DNA of 64,000 bases from Roseiflexus sp. (GTDB lineage: Bacteria; Chloroflexota; Chloroflexia; Chloroflexales; Roseiflexaceae), in contig JAGHYV010000001.1 in assembly GCA_017743475.1 (NCBI GenBank), positions 62,001-126,000 of the forward strand. The letters are read 5' to 3'. Positions 53,302-61,800 of the stretch are shown here, one piece after another. The first letter of the stretch is position 1; every line of letters begins with the position of its first letter. The notes beneath the pieces are model-generated. The model was not told where the DNA came from and did not search any database. It worked only from the letters and a program-made list of their open reading frames with translations. The position numbers and the translations under genes are program-made.

Positions 53302-54534
53302 TCATCTGTACGAACATGAACGAGCAATCAAGGTAGCTCTTGTCATCGCAATGAGGCTCAAGACCCCTATACTCATACCCAAGCCACTCATGGCATGGCG
53401 TATCTCAGCGGGTGGGATTGTGATGCCCAGCGAGAGGATAACGAGACTAGAGGTAACTCGATTAGCTACGGACGACAATACGGATACACGCCCAACGTAG
53501 GCCCCATCCGTGACTTCTAGCACTCTGGCGTTGACGAGGATGGCCACCGTGTCGGAAATTAGCCCAACAGTGGCCACAAGGAATATCCCGATGGCTGACG
53601 GTACGTTGGCGACAGCAACGGTCAGACCCCCGGCAATTGCGATGGCTCCCCAGATGAGAGAATCCTGGAACCGTCGGCTCTTCCCTTTCCCTAACACGAT
53701 ACTTGCAATCACTCCGCCTCCGGCAAATGCTGCGAAAGCAAGTCCCAAATCCCTGGCGCCTCCCCAAAACTCCTGGGCCAGAATGGGTAAACCAAAGGCG
53801 TAAGCGGGGATCAGTAAGTTGAGTGTTGCCATCATAGCGATTGGGCGAAGAGCCTCTGGCGTACGCTTTAGGTAGCGGAAACCTTCCACCGCAAGCTGCC
53901 ATTGGGTAGCCTCCTGCTGCTGGCTCGAAGTCCCTAAGGGCAGCCGAGCTAACGCACTCATTGCAGCTGCCAAGGCGAAAGACAAGCCGTTTAGGAGCAG
54001 GGCCGCCACTGTGCCCAAGCCCGAGACCACGAGGCCACCCGCGATCCAGCCTACGATGCGCGCAGTTAATTGTAGCCCTCGATCGAGGGCGTAAAGCTTT
54101 TGCAGATCGTAACCCTCACTCTCAAAAGCTTTGAGGAGCCCGGCTTTAGCGCCGATATACCACATCCTAAGCAGGGCTTCCAAGAAAGCCACAACAAGCA
54201 GCAAAGATACGCTTAGCCATCCGCGAGCCAAACTATCAGTGAAAGCTGCAATGAAGTACAGAAGAGCGCGGCCTACATCCAAGAAAACGACCGCCGTGAG
54301 CTTGCTGTATTTGTCGGCGAGCGCTCCTACCCAAGGGCCCGTGAGCGCTTCAGGTATGATGGAGACCAAAAGGGCGAATGCAACGCTTAAGGAAGAGCCT
54401 GTTTCCCTCAAAGCGAGCAAAGGTAAAGCAATCCCCCAAACGCTGGAGCCTACAGCAGAAAGAAACTGTCCGCTCCAATATAGGCGAATACGGGGGTCTC
54501 TTACTAAACTCAGAACTTCCCTTCCTTCTCCCAC
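53302..54534 (-). CDS. MFS-family efflux transporter
   Basis: 410 residues with about twelve membrane helices. LYWSGQFLSAVGSSVWGIAL and GPWVGALADKYSKLTAVVFLD form the usual start and loop 2-3 motif. It belongs to the enterobactin/macrolide-exporter-like MFS subgroup. It lies inside the candidate mobile unit and has slightly lower GC than neighbours, so it is probably cargo acquired by transfer. The last residues may be read from IS sequence. GTG 54534 overlaps the end of an upstream remnant. Confidence 0.85.
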   Translation of the reverse strand: MGEGREVLSLVRDPRIRLYWSGQFLSAVGSSVWGIALPLLALRETGSSLSVAFALLVSIIPEALTGPWVGALADKYSKLTAVVFLDVGRALLYFIAAFTDSLARGWLSVSLLLVVAFLEALLRMWYIGAKAGLLKAFESEGYDLQKLYALDRGLQLTARIVGWIAGGLVVSGLGTVAALLLNGLSFALAAAMSALARLPLGTSSQQQEATQWQLAVEGFRYLKRTPEALRPIAMMATLNLLIPAYAFGLPILAQEFWGGARDLGLAFAAFAGGGVIASIVLGKGKSRRFQDSLIWGAIAIAGGLTVAVANVPSAIGIFLVATVGLISDTVAILVNARVLEVTDGAYVGRVSVLSSVANRVTSSLVILSLGITIPPAEIRHAMSGLGMSIGVLSLIAMTRATLIARSCSYR

Positions 54535-54761
54535 TGCGAAATCAAGTCTTCCATTGCTGGCTGCTCACCTGTTTCCTCAAGTAGAGGCAACTGACTGGCC
54601 ACGAATATACGCGCTACCCCTGCGCGCCAGAAATGATGTGGATCAACCCCTTTGGCCTTCATCCAACGAGCAGCGCGGACAACGTTGCTCGGATCGACTA
54701 TCTTGCCCCAATACGATAACAGAGCAGCCGCGACTTCCCCTCCGGAGCTCGCAGTATCTGA
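54510..54761 (-). pseudogene. C-terminal remnant of an unknown gene before the MFS gene
   Basis: An open stretch without a start codon encodes EVAAALLSYWGKIVDPSNVV, RWMKAKGVDPHHFWRAG and ends EDLISQWEKEGKF. It has good coding character but its upstream part is cut by a TAA and by the element end. Its stop overlaps the MFS start, so it was once an operon partner. The family is unknown. Confidence 0.5.
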
Positions 54762-54876
54762 TTATGTTTTGAGTTCAAAATTCCTAACTGCACTTCAACC
54801 AAACTCGACAGACGTGCAGAGCCGGTATCGACCCATACGGTAAAATAGTGTAAAATTCAACCTAACGTGGCAGTAG

Positions 54877-55263
54877 TTACGCGCGCCCGGAACGAAACTC
54901 CGGCGGAAACTCACGCAGGTTGCGTTGTGGATCGAGACAGGTCAGTTCCACGTCGGCTTCCACGTACACCTGTCCATCGCGCTCGACGCGCTGCTTGAAC
55001 AGCCCACGGTACGGTGATTGCAGGCTGAATGTGGAAACAACTTCGAGCGTGTCGCCGAGTTGCGCAGCACGCTTGAAACGAATGTTCATCGCATAAACGA
55101 CAATGTAGTATCCCAGCCGATTCCACTCCCAGATTGGCTTGCCGAACAGTTCGACATACTCGCTGCGCGCTCGTTCCATGTATTTCAGGTAGTTGGCGTG
55201 ATAAACGACGCCCAGGGCGTCAGTGTCTTCATAGTAGACTTTGCAGATCAGACGGTGCTCCAC
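54877..55263 (-). CDS. YbgC-type acyl-CoA thioesterase
   Basis: 128 residues of a hot-dog fold. The catalytic N-terminal motif YYEDTDALGVVYHANYLKYM includes the active Asp and His-Ala-Asn turn. It hydrolyses short acyl-CoA or acyl-ACP. GTG 55263 has AGGAG upstream, better than the TTG at 55284. The candidate mobile element ends 4 bases beyond its stop. Confidence 0.9.
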   Translation of the reverse strand: MEHRLICKVYYEDTDALGVVYHANYLKYMERARSEYVELFGKPIWEWNRLGYYIVVYAMNIRFKRAAQLGDTLEVVSTFSLQSPYRGLFKQRVERDGQVYVEADVELTCLDPQRNLREFPPEFRSGRA

Positions 55264-55310
55264 GCAGACTCCTGTTCGCTTCAATCACGGTACAGCATAC
55301 ACATGACCCC

Positions 55311-55415
55311 ACTGCAAAAACGCACTGCAGCGACGCAGAGTGCGCAGCGTTTTCCACCAATCGCTCTCTGCGCCCGCTGCGCTTCTGCGGTGACACAGGA
55401 GACTCAAACATACAA
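55311..55415. repeat. Repeat family R3 copy, right end worn
   Basis: CACTGCAAAAACGCACTGCA on the left and a CGCTTCTGCGGTGACA arm on the right. The gap 55264-55547 contains nothing else. Confidence 0.6.
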
Positions 55416-55547
55416 CAATGCATCCCGGTACGCCATCAGCCCAGAACAGATGTTCCGTCCTCTAATGTGCGCTCTCTGGGAGCAAACAGGCGTTGTGGCG
55501 CTGACAGATATGGTGTGCTCTCGTTCAGTTCGGGATCGCTCGTCGCT

Positions 55548-56672
55548 TTACCTGTCTTCTGGCGTATACCCGGTCATTTCGATATACCCACTACCCGTAG
55601 CGCTGCCGCTGATTGCAACCGCACCTTCCCAGTAGACGACGGTGACTGGCAGTTCCTGATCCGCCAGCAGTGGCGTCAGCGTCAGGTCAATCGCCTCATC
55701 AGGCACGCGCAGCCGCCAGCGCGCCGGGTAGGTTGCGCCGCTGCGCGGGCTTGTCCAGTAATCGAGGGGTTCCGCCAGCACCTCATCGCGACTCAGACGC
55801 CGCGCGTTCCCGGCGACATCAACCAGCACTCCTTTGCTGTACGGATCGATGCCTCCATTGCGCAGACGCAGGCGGTAGAACATTAGGTCGCGTCCATCGT
55901 CCAGATGCAATGCGAACCAGTCCCAGCCAACCTGATCCTTGCCAAGCGCGCTGGTGCTCCACTCGCGATCCATCCACCCCAATCCGCTAACCTGATACAG
56001 CGTTTCGCCGATGCGCACCGTTCCACTGATCGGCATGCGGGTGAAGGAATAGTAGTACGATGCGTTGCCAGTCTCGGCGCTCTTCTGGCTCAACCCGCGA
56101 TCGCCCTGCAGCACAGGAGGTTTACCAGCTGTCAGGGTCAGATCGAGCGCTACATTATCTTCCGCGGCGCGCAGGCGCATCGGCGTCCCGTCCGCACCGA
56201 GACCTTCGGCGCTCCAGTCTTCGAGCCAGACGCGAAACGGTTCACTTTGCGCCCCTGCGAGCCCGGCTGCGCCGCGACTGAACCGTTCAAAGGCGTAGAA
56301 CCTGCCGCCGCTGATGTCGCTGAGGGCGAAATGCGCCATATAGATGCTGCTGGAAGCCCATGCCGACAATCGCTCCGGTTCACCGGGCATCAGTCCAGTG
56401 CGAAAGATGGTGAACTGAAAACCAAAGCGTTGCCCCTCGACCGACTGAAGGTTGCCAGTGTAGTACCACCATTCGATAGCGTACTCTGGGTGAGGTCCGT
56501 GATCGCGGGGGAAGGTAAAGGGACGCGGCGCCGTTACGCGAGCGAAGCCGTCGGTGTTACTGCCCGCCATAGCCTCGGCGACGGCGAGCCGAGCGCGGGG
56601 TTCAACGACCGTCGCCGGTGCACTGCATGCTGCCAGGGTTGTCAGCGCCACGATGAGCGCGAAGATCCGCAT
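55548..56672 (-). CDS. CrtC/AttH-like lipoprotein (lipocalin-like fold)
   Basis: 374 residues. The N terminus is a lipoprotein signal (LIVALTTLAAC). PHPEYAIEWWYYTGNL, FGFQFTIFR, SGLGWMDREWSTSALGKDQV and GWDWFALHLDDGRDLMFYRL are family signatures of the carotenoid 1,2-hydratase/AttH group, whose members bind hydrophobic ligands. A carotenoid role is possible in a phototroph but not shown. It starts 16 bases after metH and should be transcribed with it. ATG 56678 is an alternative start. Confidence 0.8.
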   Translation of the reverse strand: MRIFALIVALTTLAACSAPATVVEPRARLAVAEAMAGSNTDGFARVTAPRPFTFPRDHGPHPEYAIEWWYYTGNLQSVEGQRFGFQFTIFRTGLMPGEPERLSAWASSSIYMAHFALSDISGGRFYAFERFSRGAAGLAGAQSEPFRVWLEDWSAEGLGADGTPMRLRAAEDNVALDLTLTAGKPPVLQGDRGLSQKSAETGNASYYYSFTRMPISGTVRIGETLYQVSGLGWMDREWSTSALGKDQVGWDWFALHLDDGRDLMFYRLRLRNGGIDPYSKGVLVDVAGNARRLSRDEVLAEPLDYWTSPRSGATYPARWRLRVPDEAIDLTLTPLLADQELPVTVVYWEGAVAISGSATGSGYIEMTGYTPEDR

Positions 56673-56688
56673 AATCATCAGACACTCG

Positions 56689-59600
56689 TTACGCCAGCGT
56701 TTCGGCGACATCCTCTTCGGCGCGTTCGCGGGCAGAGCCGATCGAGAAGTATTTCGCTTCAGGATGGTGGACCACAATCGCCGCTGTGCTCTGCTCCGGC
56801 ACCAATTGCCAGGCTTCGGTGAGCGTCACGCCGATCTCATCCGCCGGAAGCACCCTAAACAACTTTTCGTGCTCTTCCAGGTCAGGGCATGCAGGATACC
56901 CCCAGGAGTACCGTTTGCCCTGTGTTCCTTTCAGCCCCAGTTGCTGACGGATGAGACGGTTCGTGTACTCGGCGAGCGCCTCTGCCAGCGACACACCCAG
57001 CCCGTGAATGAAGTACGCACGCGAATAATCGCCGGATTGCTGCAGCGCCTCAGTCAGGTCATCGACCTTGCTCCCCATGGTTACGATCTGCAACCCGACC
57101 ACGTCGTACTCGCCGCTCTCGCGTGAACGGAAATAGTCAGCCAGGCAGAGACGTTCACGCTCCGGTTGCCGTGGGAAGACGAAGCGCGTGAGTTCGCGCG
57201 GCTGGACGCCATTGAGCACTGATGGCGGATCATAGACAATAACCTCGTGCCCGTCGCTCTGACACGGGTAGTAGCCATAGACCACTTTCGGCTCAAGCCA
57301 GCCATCGCGTTCGGCTTCGCGGATCAGCTCGCGTACTTTTGCATCAAACTCCGCCCTCAGGCGTTCCCATTTTTCGCCTTTCGCATTTTTTGCCCCCCAC
57401 TGCAGTCGGTAGAGCGCATTGCGATCCATGCATTCGACCACATCCGCCAGTTTGATGCGCGTCAACACGCGCGCACCCCAGAACGGCGGCGTCGGAACCG
57501 GCACATCGGTTCGCACCGCCGAGCGCACCTTCGCCGTATCGCTCAATGTTGCGCGCCCCAGTTCCTCCAGCGCGACACGACCGCGCTGCTGCTTGCCGAG
57601 CGCCTCAGCTGCTTCCGCTTTCGTGCGCTCGACAAATGCCTGGCGAGTGGACGGATCTGTCAGAGCATCGACCGTTTCCAGACCCTCGAATGCGTCTTTA
57701 CAGTAGAAGACGCCCGGTTCGTAAGGAGTGTGTTCATCAACGAACAGAATACGCTGACCGTACTGCTTGTTGATCGCCGCACCCCCGACCAGCACCGGAA
57801 ATTTGAGACCACGACGGTGCAACTCCTGCACGCAGAGTGGCATCTGCTTCGAGGTACTCACCAGAAGCGCCGACAGACCAATCGCGTCAGCGTTGACTTC
57901 GACTGCCTTCTCGATAATGGTGTTGATCGGCACCTGCTTCCCAAGGTCGTACACCGTATACCCATTGTTGGCAAGGATCGTATGAACCAGATTTTTGCCG
58001 ATGTCGTGGACATCGCCGTACACCGTCGCCAAGACAATCTTGCCTTTGGTAACCCCTTCGAGTTTTTCCAGATACTGCTCTAGGTGCGCAACCGCTTTCT
58101 TCATCACCTCGGCGCTCTGTAACACGAAGGGAAGGATCAACTGACCCGCACCGAACAGGTCGCCGACTTCCTTCATTGCGGGGAGCAGAACAGTGTTGAG
58201 CACATCAACCGCAGCACTGTTGCGGAAGGGCGAGGCAAAGATCACCTCTCGCGAGGGATGCGCAGGATTGAGAGCGCTATCGTGAATGCCTGCACGCATC
58301 TCTGCCTCGCGGATGCGTTCGGCGATGACTATATCGATATCCTGCTCAATGCCCTCTTTCTTGCGGTGCACAATCTTCCAGTGGACGCGCTGCGCTGCTG
58401 TCATCCCCTCCGTTGGATCGGCGCGTTCGGCTTTTGCCGCTGATCCGTGCTCCTCGAAGAACTGAATGAACCGCGCCAGCGCCTGATCGTCGCGGTCGAA
58501 GATCAGATCCTCGCAGACCCTGATCTGCTCTGGCGGAATCTCGGCATACGGCATCACGTGCGCCGGATTGATGATTGCCGTGTCAAGACCGGCATCGACT
58601 GCGTGCTTCAGAAATACCGAGTTGAGTGCCGCGCGCGCATGCGGTGCGACGCCGAAACTCAGGTTGCTCACACCGAGGGTAGTGAAACATCCCGGAATAT
58701 GCTGCTTCACCAGGCGAATGCCCTCGATGGTTTCGATCGCCGCACGGCGCAACTCCGGTTGACCAGTTGTGATAGGGAAGGACAACACATCGAAGATCAG
58801 CGATTCGGGCGGCACGCCATACTCGTCCTGCGCGATCCGTGCGATACGCTGTGCGATTGCCAGCTTGCGTTCGGCAGTGTGCGCCATGCCTTCTTCGTCG
58901 ATAGTCATAGCGATGGTTGCTGCACCGTAGCGCGCCACCAGCGGCATCATGCGGTCAATTTTACCGCCGCGACCACCTTCGAGCGACACCGAGTTGACAA
59001 TAGCGCGACCGGGGTAAATCGCCAGCGCCGCATCGAGTACATCGGCTTCAGTCGTATCGATCGCCAGCGGCAGTTCGATATTCATGGTCAACTTCTTCAG
59101 CAGTTTGACCATCATCTCGCGCTCGTCGGTTCGTTCGGTCAATGCCACGCACACATCGAGAATATGCGCTCCCGAATCGACCTGTTCGCGTGCGACTTCG
59201 AGCACGCCGTCGTAGTCATCGTTCAGCAGCAGACGCTTGACTTTGCGCGAACCAAGGGTGTTAACCCGTTCGCCAATGATGGTCAATGTCCCTTCCTGGC
59301 GCAACGCAGCCGCGCGTACCCCCGACGAAACACTGGGGATGTACTCGATGTCACGCACTTTCGGCGGCGTTGCCACACCGACCACCTGGCGCAGACAGCG
59401 AATGTGCGCCGGGCGGGTGCCGCAGCATCCCCCAACGACCGCCACTCCATACTCGTGGACATACTCCCCCAGAATGCGGGCGAACGGCTCCGGCTCCATT
59501 GGATAGACCGTTTCGCCATCCACCTCGATCGGCAGACCGGCATTGGGAATGCAGGAGATCGGCTTGCGCGAGTGGCGGGTCATATACCGGATCGCCTCGC

Positions 59601-60321
59601 GCATATGCTCAGGACCGGTTGAACAGTTCAGACCGATGACATCAACTGGCATCGCTTCCAGAGTAGCAACAATCGCTGGCACCTCAGTGCCGAGCAGCAT
59701 CTTGCCAGAGAGATCGAGGAACACCTGCGCCTGCACGGCAATATCAGGACGGTTAAGATCCGCTTTTGCGCGACGAATGCCATCGAGTGCTGCTTTCACT
59801 TCGAGAATGTCAACGCTTGTCTCAACAAGCAGCACATCGACCCCACCTTCAATCAGCGCCACTGCCTGTTCATAGAAGACATCGGAGAGTTGATCGAACG
59901 TTATATCAGAGAGCGACGGATCATCAGAAGAGGGCAACTTGCCAGTCGGTCCCATCGAGCCGGCGACGTAACGTGGGCGACCGTCACGCGCCTCAAACGC
60001 ATCAGCCATACGCCGCGCCAGGCGCGCAGCAGCAACATTAATTGCGTGCGTCTGATCGGCAAGCCCCCATTCCTTCAGCCGGATGCGTGTCGACTGGAAT
60101 GTACATGTTTCGAGCACATCCGCACCTGCCTCCAGAAACGAGACATGGATCTGTTCGATGACATCCGGACGAGTTATCACCAGATAATCGCGGGCGCCAA
60201 AGGTGTTTTCGCCGCCATAGTCCGCAGCCGTGAGATGGAATCTATCGATACTGGTGCCCATGGCGCCATCGTAGATCAGGACACGCTCGCGAAGGGCTTC
60301 GAGGTAGGTTGGTTTCTTCAA
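56689..60321 (-). CDS. metH: Cobalamin-dependent methionine synthase
   Basis: 1210 residues, all four modules present. The homocysteine domain has zinc Cys in GLNCSTGPEH and GGCCGTRPAHIR; the pterin domain starts GERVNTLGSRKVKRL; the B12 domain has the DVHDIGKNLV lower-ligand motif; and the reactivation domain has RYSWGYPACPDLEEH. The start is TTG 60321 with GAGGTG upstream. An open frame to 60459 runs across the riboswitch terminator and is not real. A CrtC/AttH-like gene follows. Confidence 0.95.
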   Translation of the reverse strand: MKKPTYLEALRERVLIYDGAMGTSIDRFHLTAADYGGENTFGARDYLVITRPDVIEQIHVSFLEAGADVLETCTFQSTRIRLKEWGLADQTHAINVAAARLARRMADAFEARDGRPRYVAGSMGPTGKLPSSDDPSLSDITFDQLSDVFYEQAVALIEGGVDVLLVETSVDILEVKAALDGIRRAKADLNRPDIAVQAQVFLDLSGKMLLGTEVPAIVATLEAMPVDVIGLNCSTGPEHMREAIRYMTRHSRKPISCIPNAGLPIEVDGETVYPMEPEPFARILGEYVHEYGVAVVGGCCGTRPAHIRCLRQVVGVATPPKVRDIEYIPSVSSGVRAAALRQEGTLTIIGERVNTLGSRKVKRLLLNDDYDGVLEVAREQVDSGAHILDVCVALTERTDEREMMVKLLKKLTMNIELPLAIDTTEADVLDAALAIYPGRAIVNSVSLEGGRGGKIDRMMPLVARYGAATIAMTIDEEGMAHTAERKLAIAQRIARIAQDEYGVPPESLIFDVLSFPITTGQPELRRAAIETIEGIRLVKQHIPGCFTTLGVSNLSFGVAPHARAALNSVFLKHAVDAGLDTAIINPAHVMPYAEIPPEQIRVCEDLIFDRDDQALARFIQFFEEHGSAAKAERADPTEGMTAAQRVHWKIVHRKKEGIEQDIDIVIAERIREAEMRAGIHDSALNPAHPSREVIFASPFRNSAAVDVLNTVLLPAMKEVGDLFGAGQLILPFVLQSAEVMKKAVAHLEQYLEKLEGVTKGKIVLATVYGDVHDIGKNLVHTILANNGYTVYDLGKQVPINTIIEKAVEVNADAIGLSALLVSTSKQMPLCVQELHRRGLKFPVLVGGAAINKQYGQRILFVDEHTPYEPGVFYCKDAFEGLETVDALTDPSTRQAFVERTKAEAAEALGKQQRGRVALEELGRATLSDTAKVRSAVRTDVPVPTPPFWGARVLTRIKLADVVECMDRNALYRLQWGAKNAKGEKWERLRAEFDAKVRELIREAERDGWLEPKVVYGYYPCQSDGHEVIVYDPPSVLNGVQPRELTRFVFPRQPERERLCLADYFRSRESGEYDVVGLQIVTMGSKVDDLTEALQQSGDYSRAYFIHGLGVSLAEALAEYTNRLIRQQLGLKGTQGKRYSWGYPACPDLEEHEKLFRVLPADEIGVTLTEAWQLVPEQSTAAIVVHHPEAKYFSIGSARERAEEDVAETLA

Positions 60322-60410
60322 GGAAACACCTCGTGATACTTCATATCCAAACTGTCTGCGTGTGATAATCGGGCTGGCGGATGCGACGATTGCGCTTTCT
60401 GGCTTGTACA

Positions 60411-60438
60411 GCAAAAAACCCCACGCACCTGCGTGAGG
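60411..60438 (-). terminator. Intrinsic terminator of the metH riboswitch
   Basis: On the minus strand CCTCACGC and GCGTGGGG form an 8-bp stem with a 4-base loop, followed by six T. It lies between the aptamer and metH and should form when SAM is bound. Confidence 0.85.
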
Positions 60439-60458
60439 TTCCGGAAGCCTCATCACCA

Positions 60459-60603
60459 CTCATCTTCCAGCCTGCGCTGCCGGAATTGCCACCCTATAGC
60501 CTGCTAATATCGAGAAGCAGCACGTTTCACATCGGCTGCCCGATCCAGTGGCTACGGGTTGGCGGAGCTTCATCGGGCCGGTCCCTCCACTCCTCTGGAT
60601 GAG
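60459..60603 (-). promoter_or_regulatory. SAM-I (S-box) riboswitch aptamer
   Basis: Read on the minus strand: P1 arm CTCATCCAG, GAGTGGAGGGACCGGCCC, GATGAAGC and GCCAACCC, then a P3 hairpin, GGTGGCAATTCCGGCAG, and the closing P1 arm GGAAGATGAG. These match the conserved SAM-I core in order. With the terminator next to it, it should switch off metH when SAM is plentiful. Confidence 0.9.
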
Positions 60604-60617
60604 CAAATTTATCTAAT

Positions 60618-60647
60618 AGTATAGCATGGGGAAAAAAATAGCGTCAA
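60618..60647 (-). promoter_or_regulatory. Promoter of the metH leader
   Basis: On the minus strand TTGACG and TATACT are 18 bp apart. The start would fall near 60611, just before the riboswitch P1 stem. Confidence 0.65.
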
Positions 60648-60723
60648 TGTCAATTGATTCATTCTAATGCCTCCGCTTTGCTTGACATCCCGTGCACAGA
60701 GTGCTACCATGTATCTAGCGGAG

Positions 60724-60800
60724 GGGCGGTTAGCTCAGCTGGTTAGAGCGCCACGTTGACATCGTGGAGGTCACTGGTTCGAGTCCAGTATCGCCCACCA
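60724..60800 (+). tRNA. tRNA-Val (GAC)
   Basis: Complete 77-nt cloverleaf with encoded CCA. Acceptor GGGCGGT pairs with ATCGCCC, the anticodon stem CCACG/CGTGG encloses loop TTGACAT (anticodon GAC), and the T arm has GGTTCGAGTCC. It stands alone in a short gap. Confidence 0.95.
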
Positions 60801-60811
60801 TTACTGGAGAT

Positions 60812-60848
60812 AAGAACTGGACATAGGGTTCAGTCCGGTTCTTTTTTT
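60812..60848 (+). terminator. Terminator after tRNA-Val
   Basis: AAGAACTGGAC and GTCCGGTTCTT form a stem with one G-T mismatch, followed by a run of T. Confidence 0.8.
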
Positions 60849-60855
60849 CATTTGT

Positions 60856-60930
60856 AAAAGCGCACTACTGAGACGCCGAGATCGCAGAGGTTTTCAGCTC
60901 GCTGTGCCTGCTGCGCCTCTGTGATGGACT
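60856..60930. repeat. Repeat family R3, partial copy
   Basis: AAAGCGCACTACTGAGACGC and CTGCGCCTCTGTGATGG match R3 arms; the outer ends are lost. Confidence 0.55.
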
Positions 60931-60976
60931 GACCTTTGTAGTAGATTCATTTACGGAGCTGAGACGCGGTTCCTTG

Positions 60977-61330
60977 ATGAGACGAATAGTGCGCGTTCTG
61001 TTTCTGAGTCTCCTGCTGGTTTGCCCTGCATGCGAGCGTGGGCGGATGTTTCGTTCACGATTCACGATGAATGTGCGTTGCCCGGTATGCGGCATTGTGT
61101 TTGAGCGCGGCATAGGGGAGTTCAGCGGTGGGATGGCGATCAACACGGTTGCCACCTCTTCCGTGGCAGTGAGCGGCGCCGCACTGGCTTTCTTCACCAA
61201 TCTACCGGTGTTGCCGCTGATCCTGGCGCTGACCCTGGTCTCAACTGTTTTTGCACTCTGGTTCTACCGCCACGCCCGCGCGCTGTGGGCAGGCATTCTG
61301 TTTCTCACCGGTTCAGTACAGGAAGATTGA
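60977..61330 (+). CDS. DUF983 membrane protein
   Basis: 117 residues. CPACERGRMFRSRF and CPVCGIVFER form the N-terminal Cys pairs of DUF983, and two membrane helices follow (AVSGAALAFFTNLPVLPLIL region, and VSTVFALWFYRHA). The function is unknown; these proteins often occur near respiratory genes. The DinB-like gene starts 2 bases after its stop. Confidence 0.8.
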   Translation: MRRIVRVLFLSLLLVCPACERGRMFRSRFTMNVRCPVCGIVFERGIGEFSGGMAINTVATSSVAVSGAALAFFTNLPVLPLILALTLVSTVFALWFYRHARALWAGILFLTGSVQED

Positions 61331-61332
61331 CA

Positions 61333-61800
61333 ATGACCATCAGTGATAGGTTCCGCGATGTTGTGGTGCGATTGATTCTTGAGCGCCCGGCAGCGCGGCA
61401 ATCAATTTCTGCTTGGGCGGATGCACTTGCTGCATCCGGCGCGAAACTTAAGGCGCGTATGGCAGCGATCGCCGATACGCCTGCCAACCGGCGCCAGCTC
61501 CGGCACATTATCGGGCTGGAACGATGGGGGCAGCGTCGTATGCGGGTTGCGCTCGGTGAGCCGTTCATCAACGACGAGATGGATGGGTATCAACCGCCAG
61601 TGGATCTGAACCTGGCGGAACTGATCGATGTGTTTCTCAATACACGCGACGAAACAGTGCAGATCGCGCGACAGTGCGCCGCCGATCCCCGCGCTGAGAC
61701 AGCACTCGTCCGGCATAATCAGCTGGGACCGCTTAGCATTCGAGGGTGGCTGCGGTATCTCGATATGCACGCCAGTCTGGAAGCCCGTCGTTTGCGCTGA
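61333..61800 (+). CDS. DinB-like four-helix protein
   Basis: 155 residues, all helical. HIIGLERWGQRRMRVALGEP and the C-terminal WLRYLDMHASLEARRLR carry His residues at positions expected for the metal site of the DinB/YfiT fold. The third ligand is unclear. The role could be thiol transfer or stress response. It overlaps the convergent RecB-like pseudogene by 68 bases. Confidence 0.65.
   Translation: MTISDRFRDVVVRLILERPAARQSISAWADALAASGAKLKARMAAIADTPANRRQLRHIIGLERWGQRRMRVALGEPFINDEMDGYQPPVDLNLAELIDVFLNTRDETVQIARQCAADPRAETALVRHNQLGPLSIRGWLRYLDMHASLEARRLR

Larger units (their letters stand above)
52440..53336 (+). pseudogene. IS982-like transposase, decayed and invaded by repeats
   Basis: Pieces of one transposase lie in several frames: IDTLMEQLRHCSDVWARVPD at the start, FNRRLHQLTDWMAWIPEVLG, LPLPVCRRVRA and CCGYCAAKWEKFFG in the middle, and HTIETVNSQLEKMGIKRFYA with RTNAGFALKVHATLIALICT at the end. 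A purine-rich inverted structure (52546-52636) and a GC hairpin (52757-52777) interrupt it. It cannot make an active enzyme. Confidence 0.75.
52245..54872. mobile_element. Candidate mobile unit with 26-bp perfect inverted ends and MFS cargo
   Basis: TGCCACGTTAGGTTGAATTT and six more bases at 52245-52270 recur exactly inverted at 54847-54872. The unit is flanked on both sides by GTAG (52241-52244 and 54873-54876), a possible 4-bp target duplication, and its right end falls just past the stop of the ybgC-like gene. A third, imperfect end in the same orientation as the right end lies at 52314-52332. Inside are an IS982-like transposase remnant, an MFS transporter and the tail of another gene. 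Confidence 0.6.

Noticed and set aside
58447-59622. Plus-strand open frame of 391 codons
   Set aside because: It is antisense to metH and has no family motif.
60322-60459. N-terminal extension of metH
   Set aside because: The extension would run through the riboswitch terminator; TTG 60321 with its ribosome binding site fits better.
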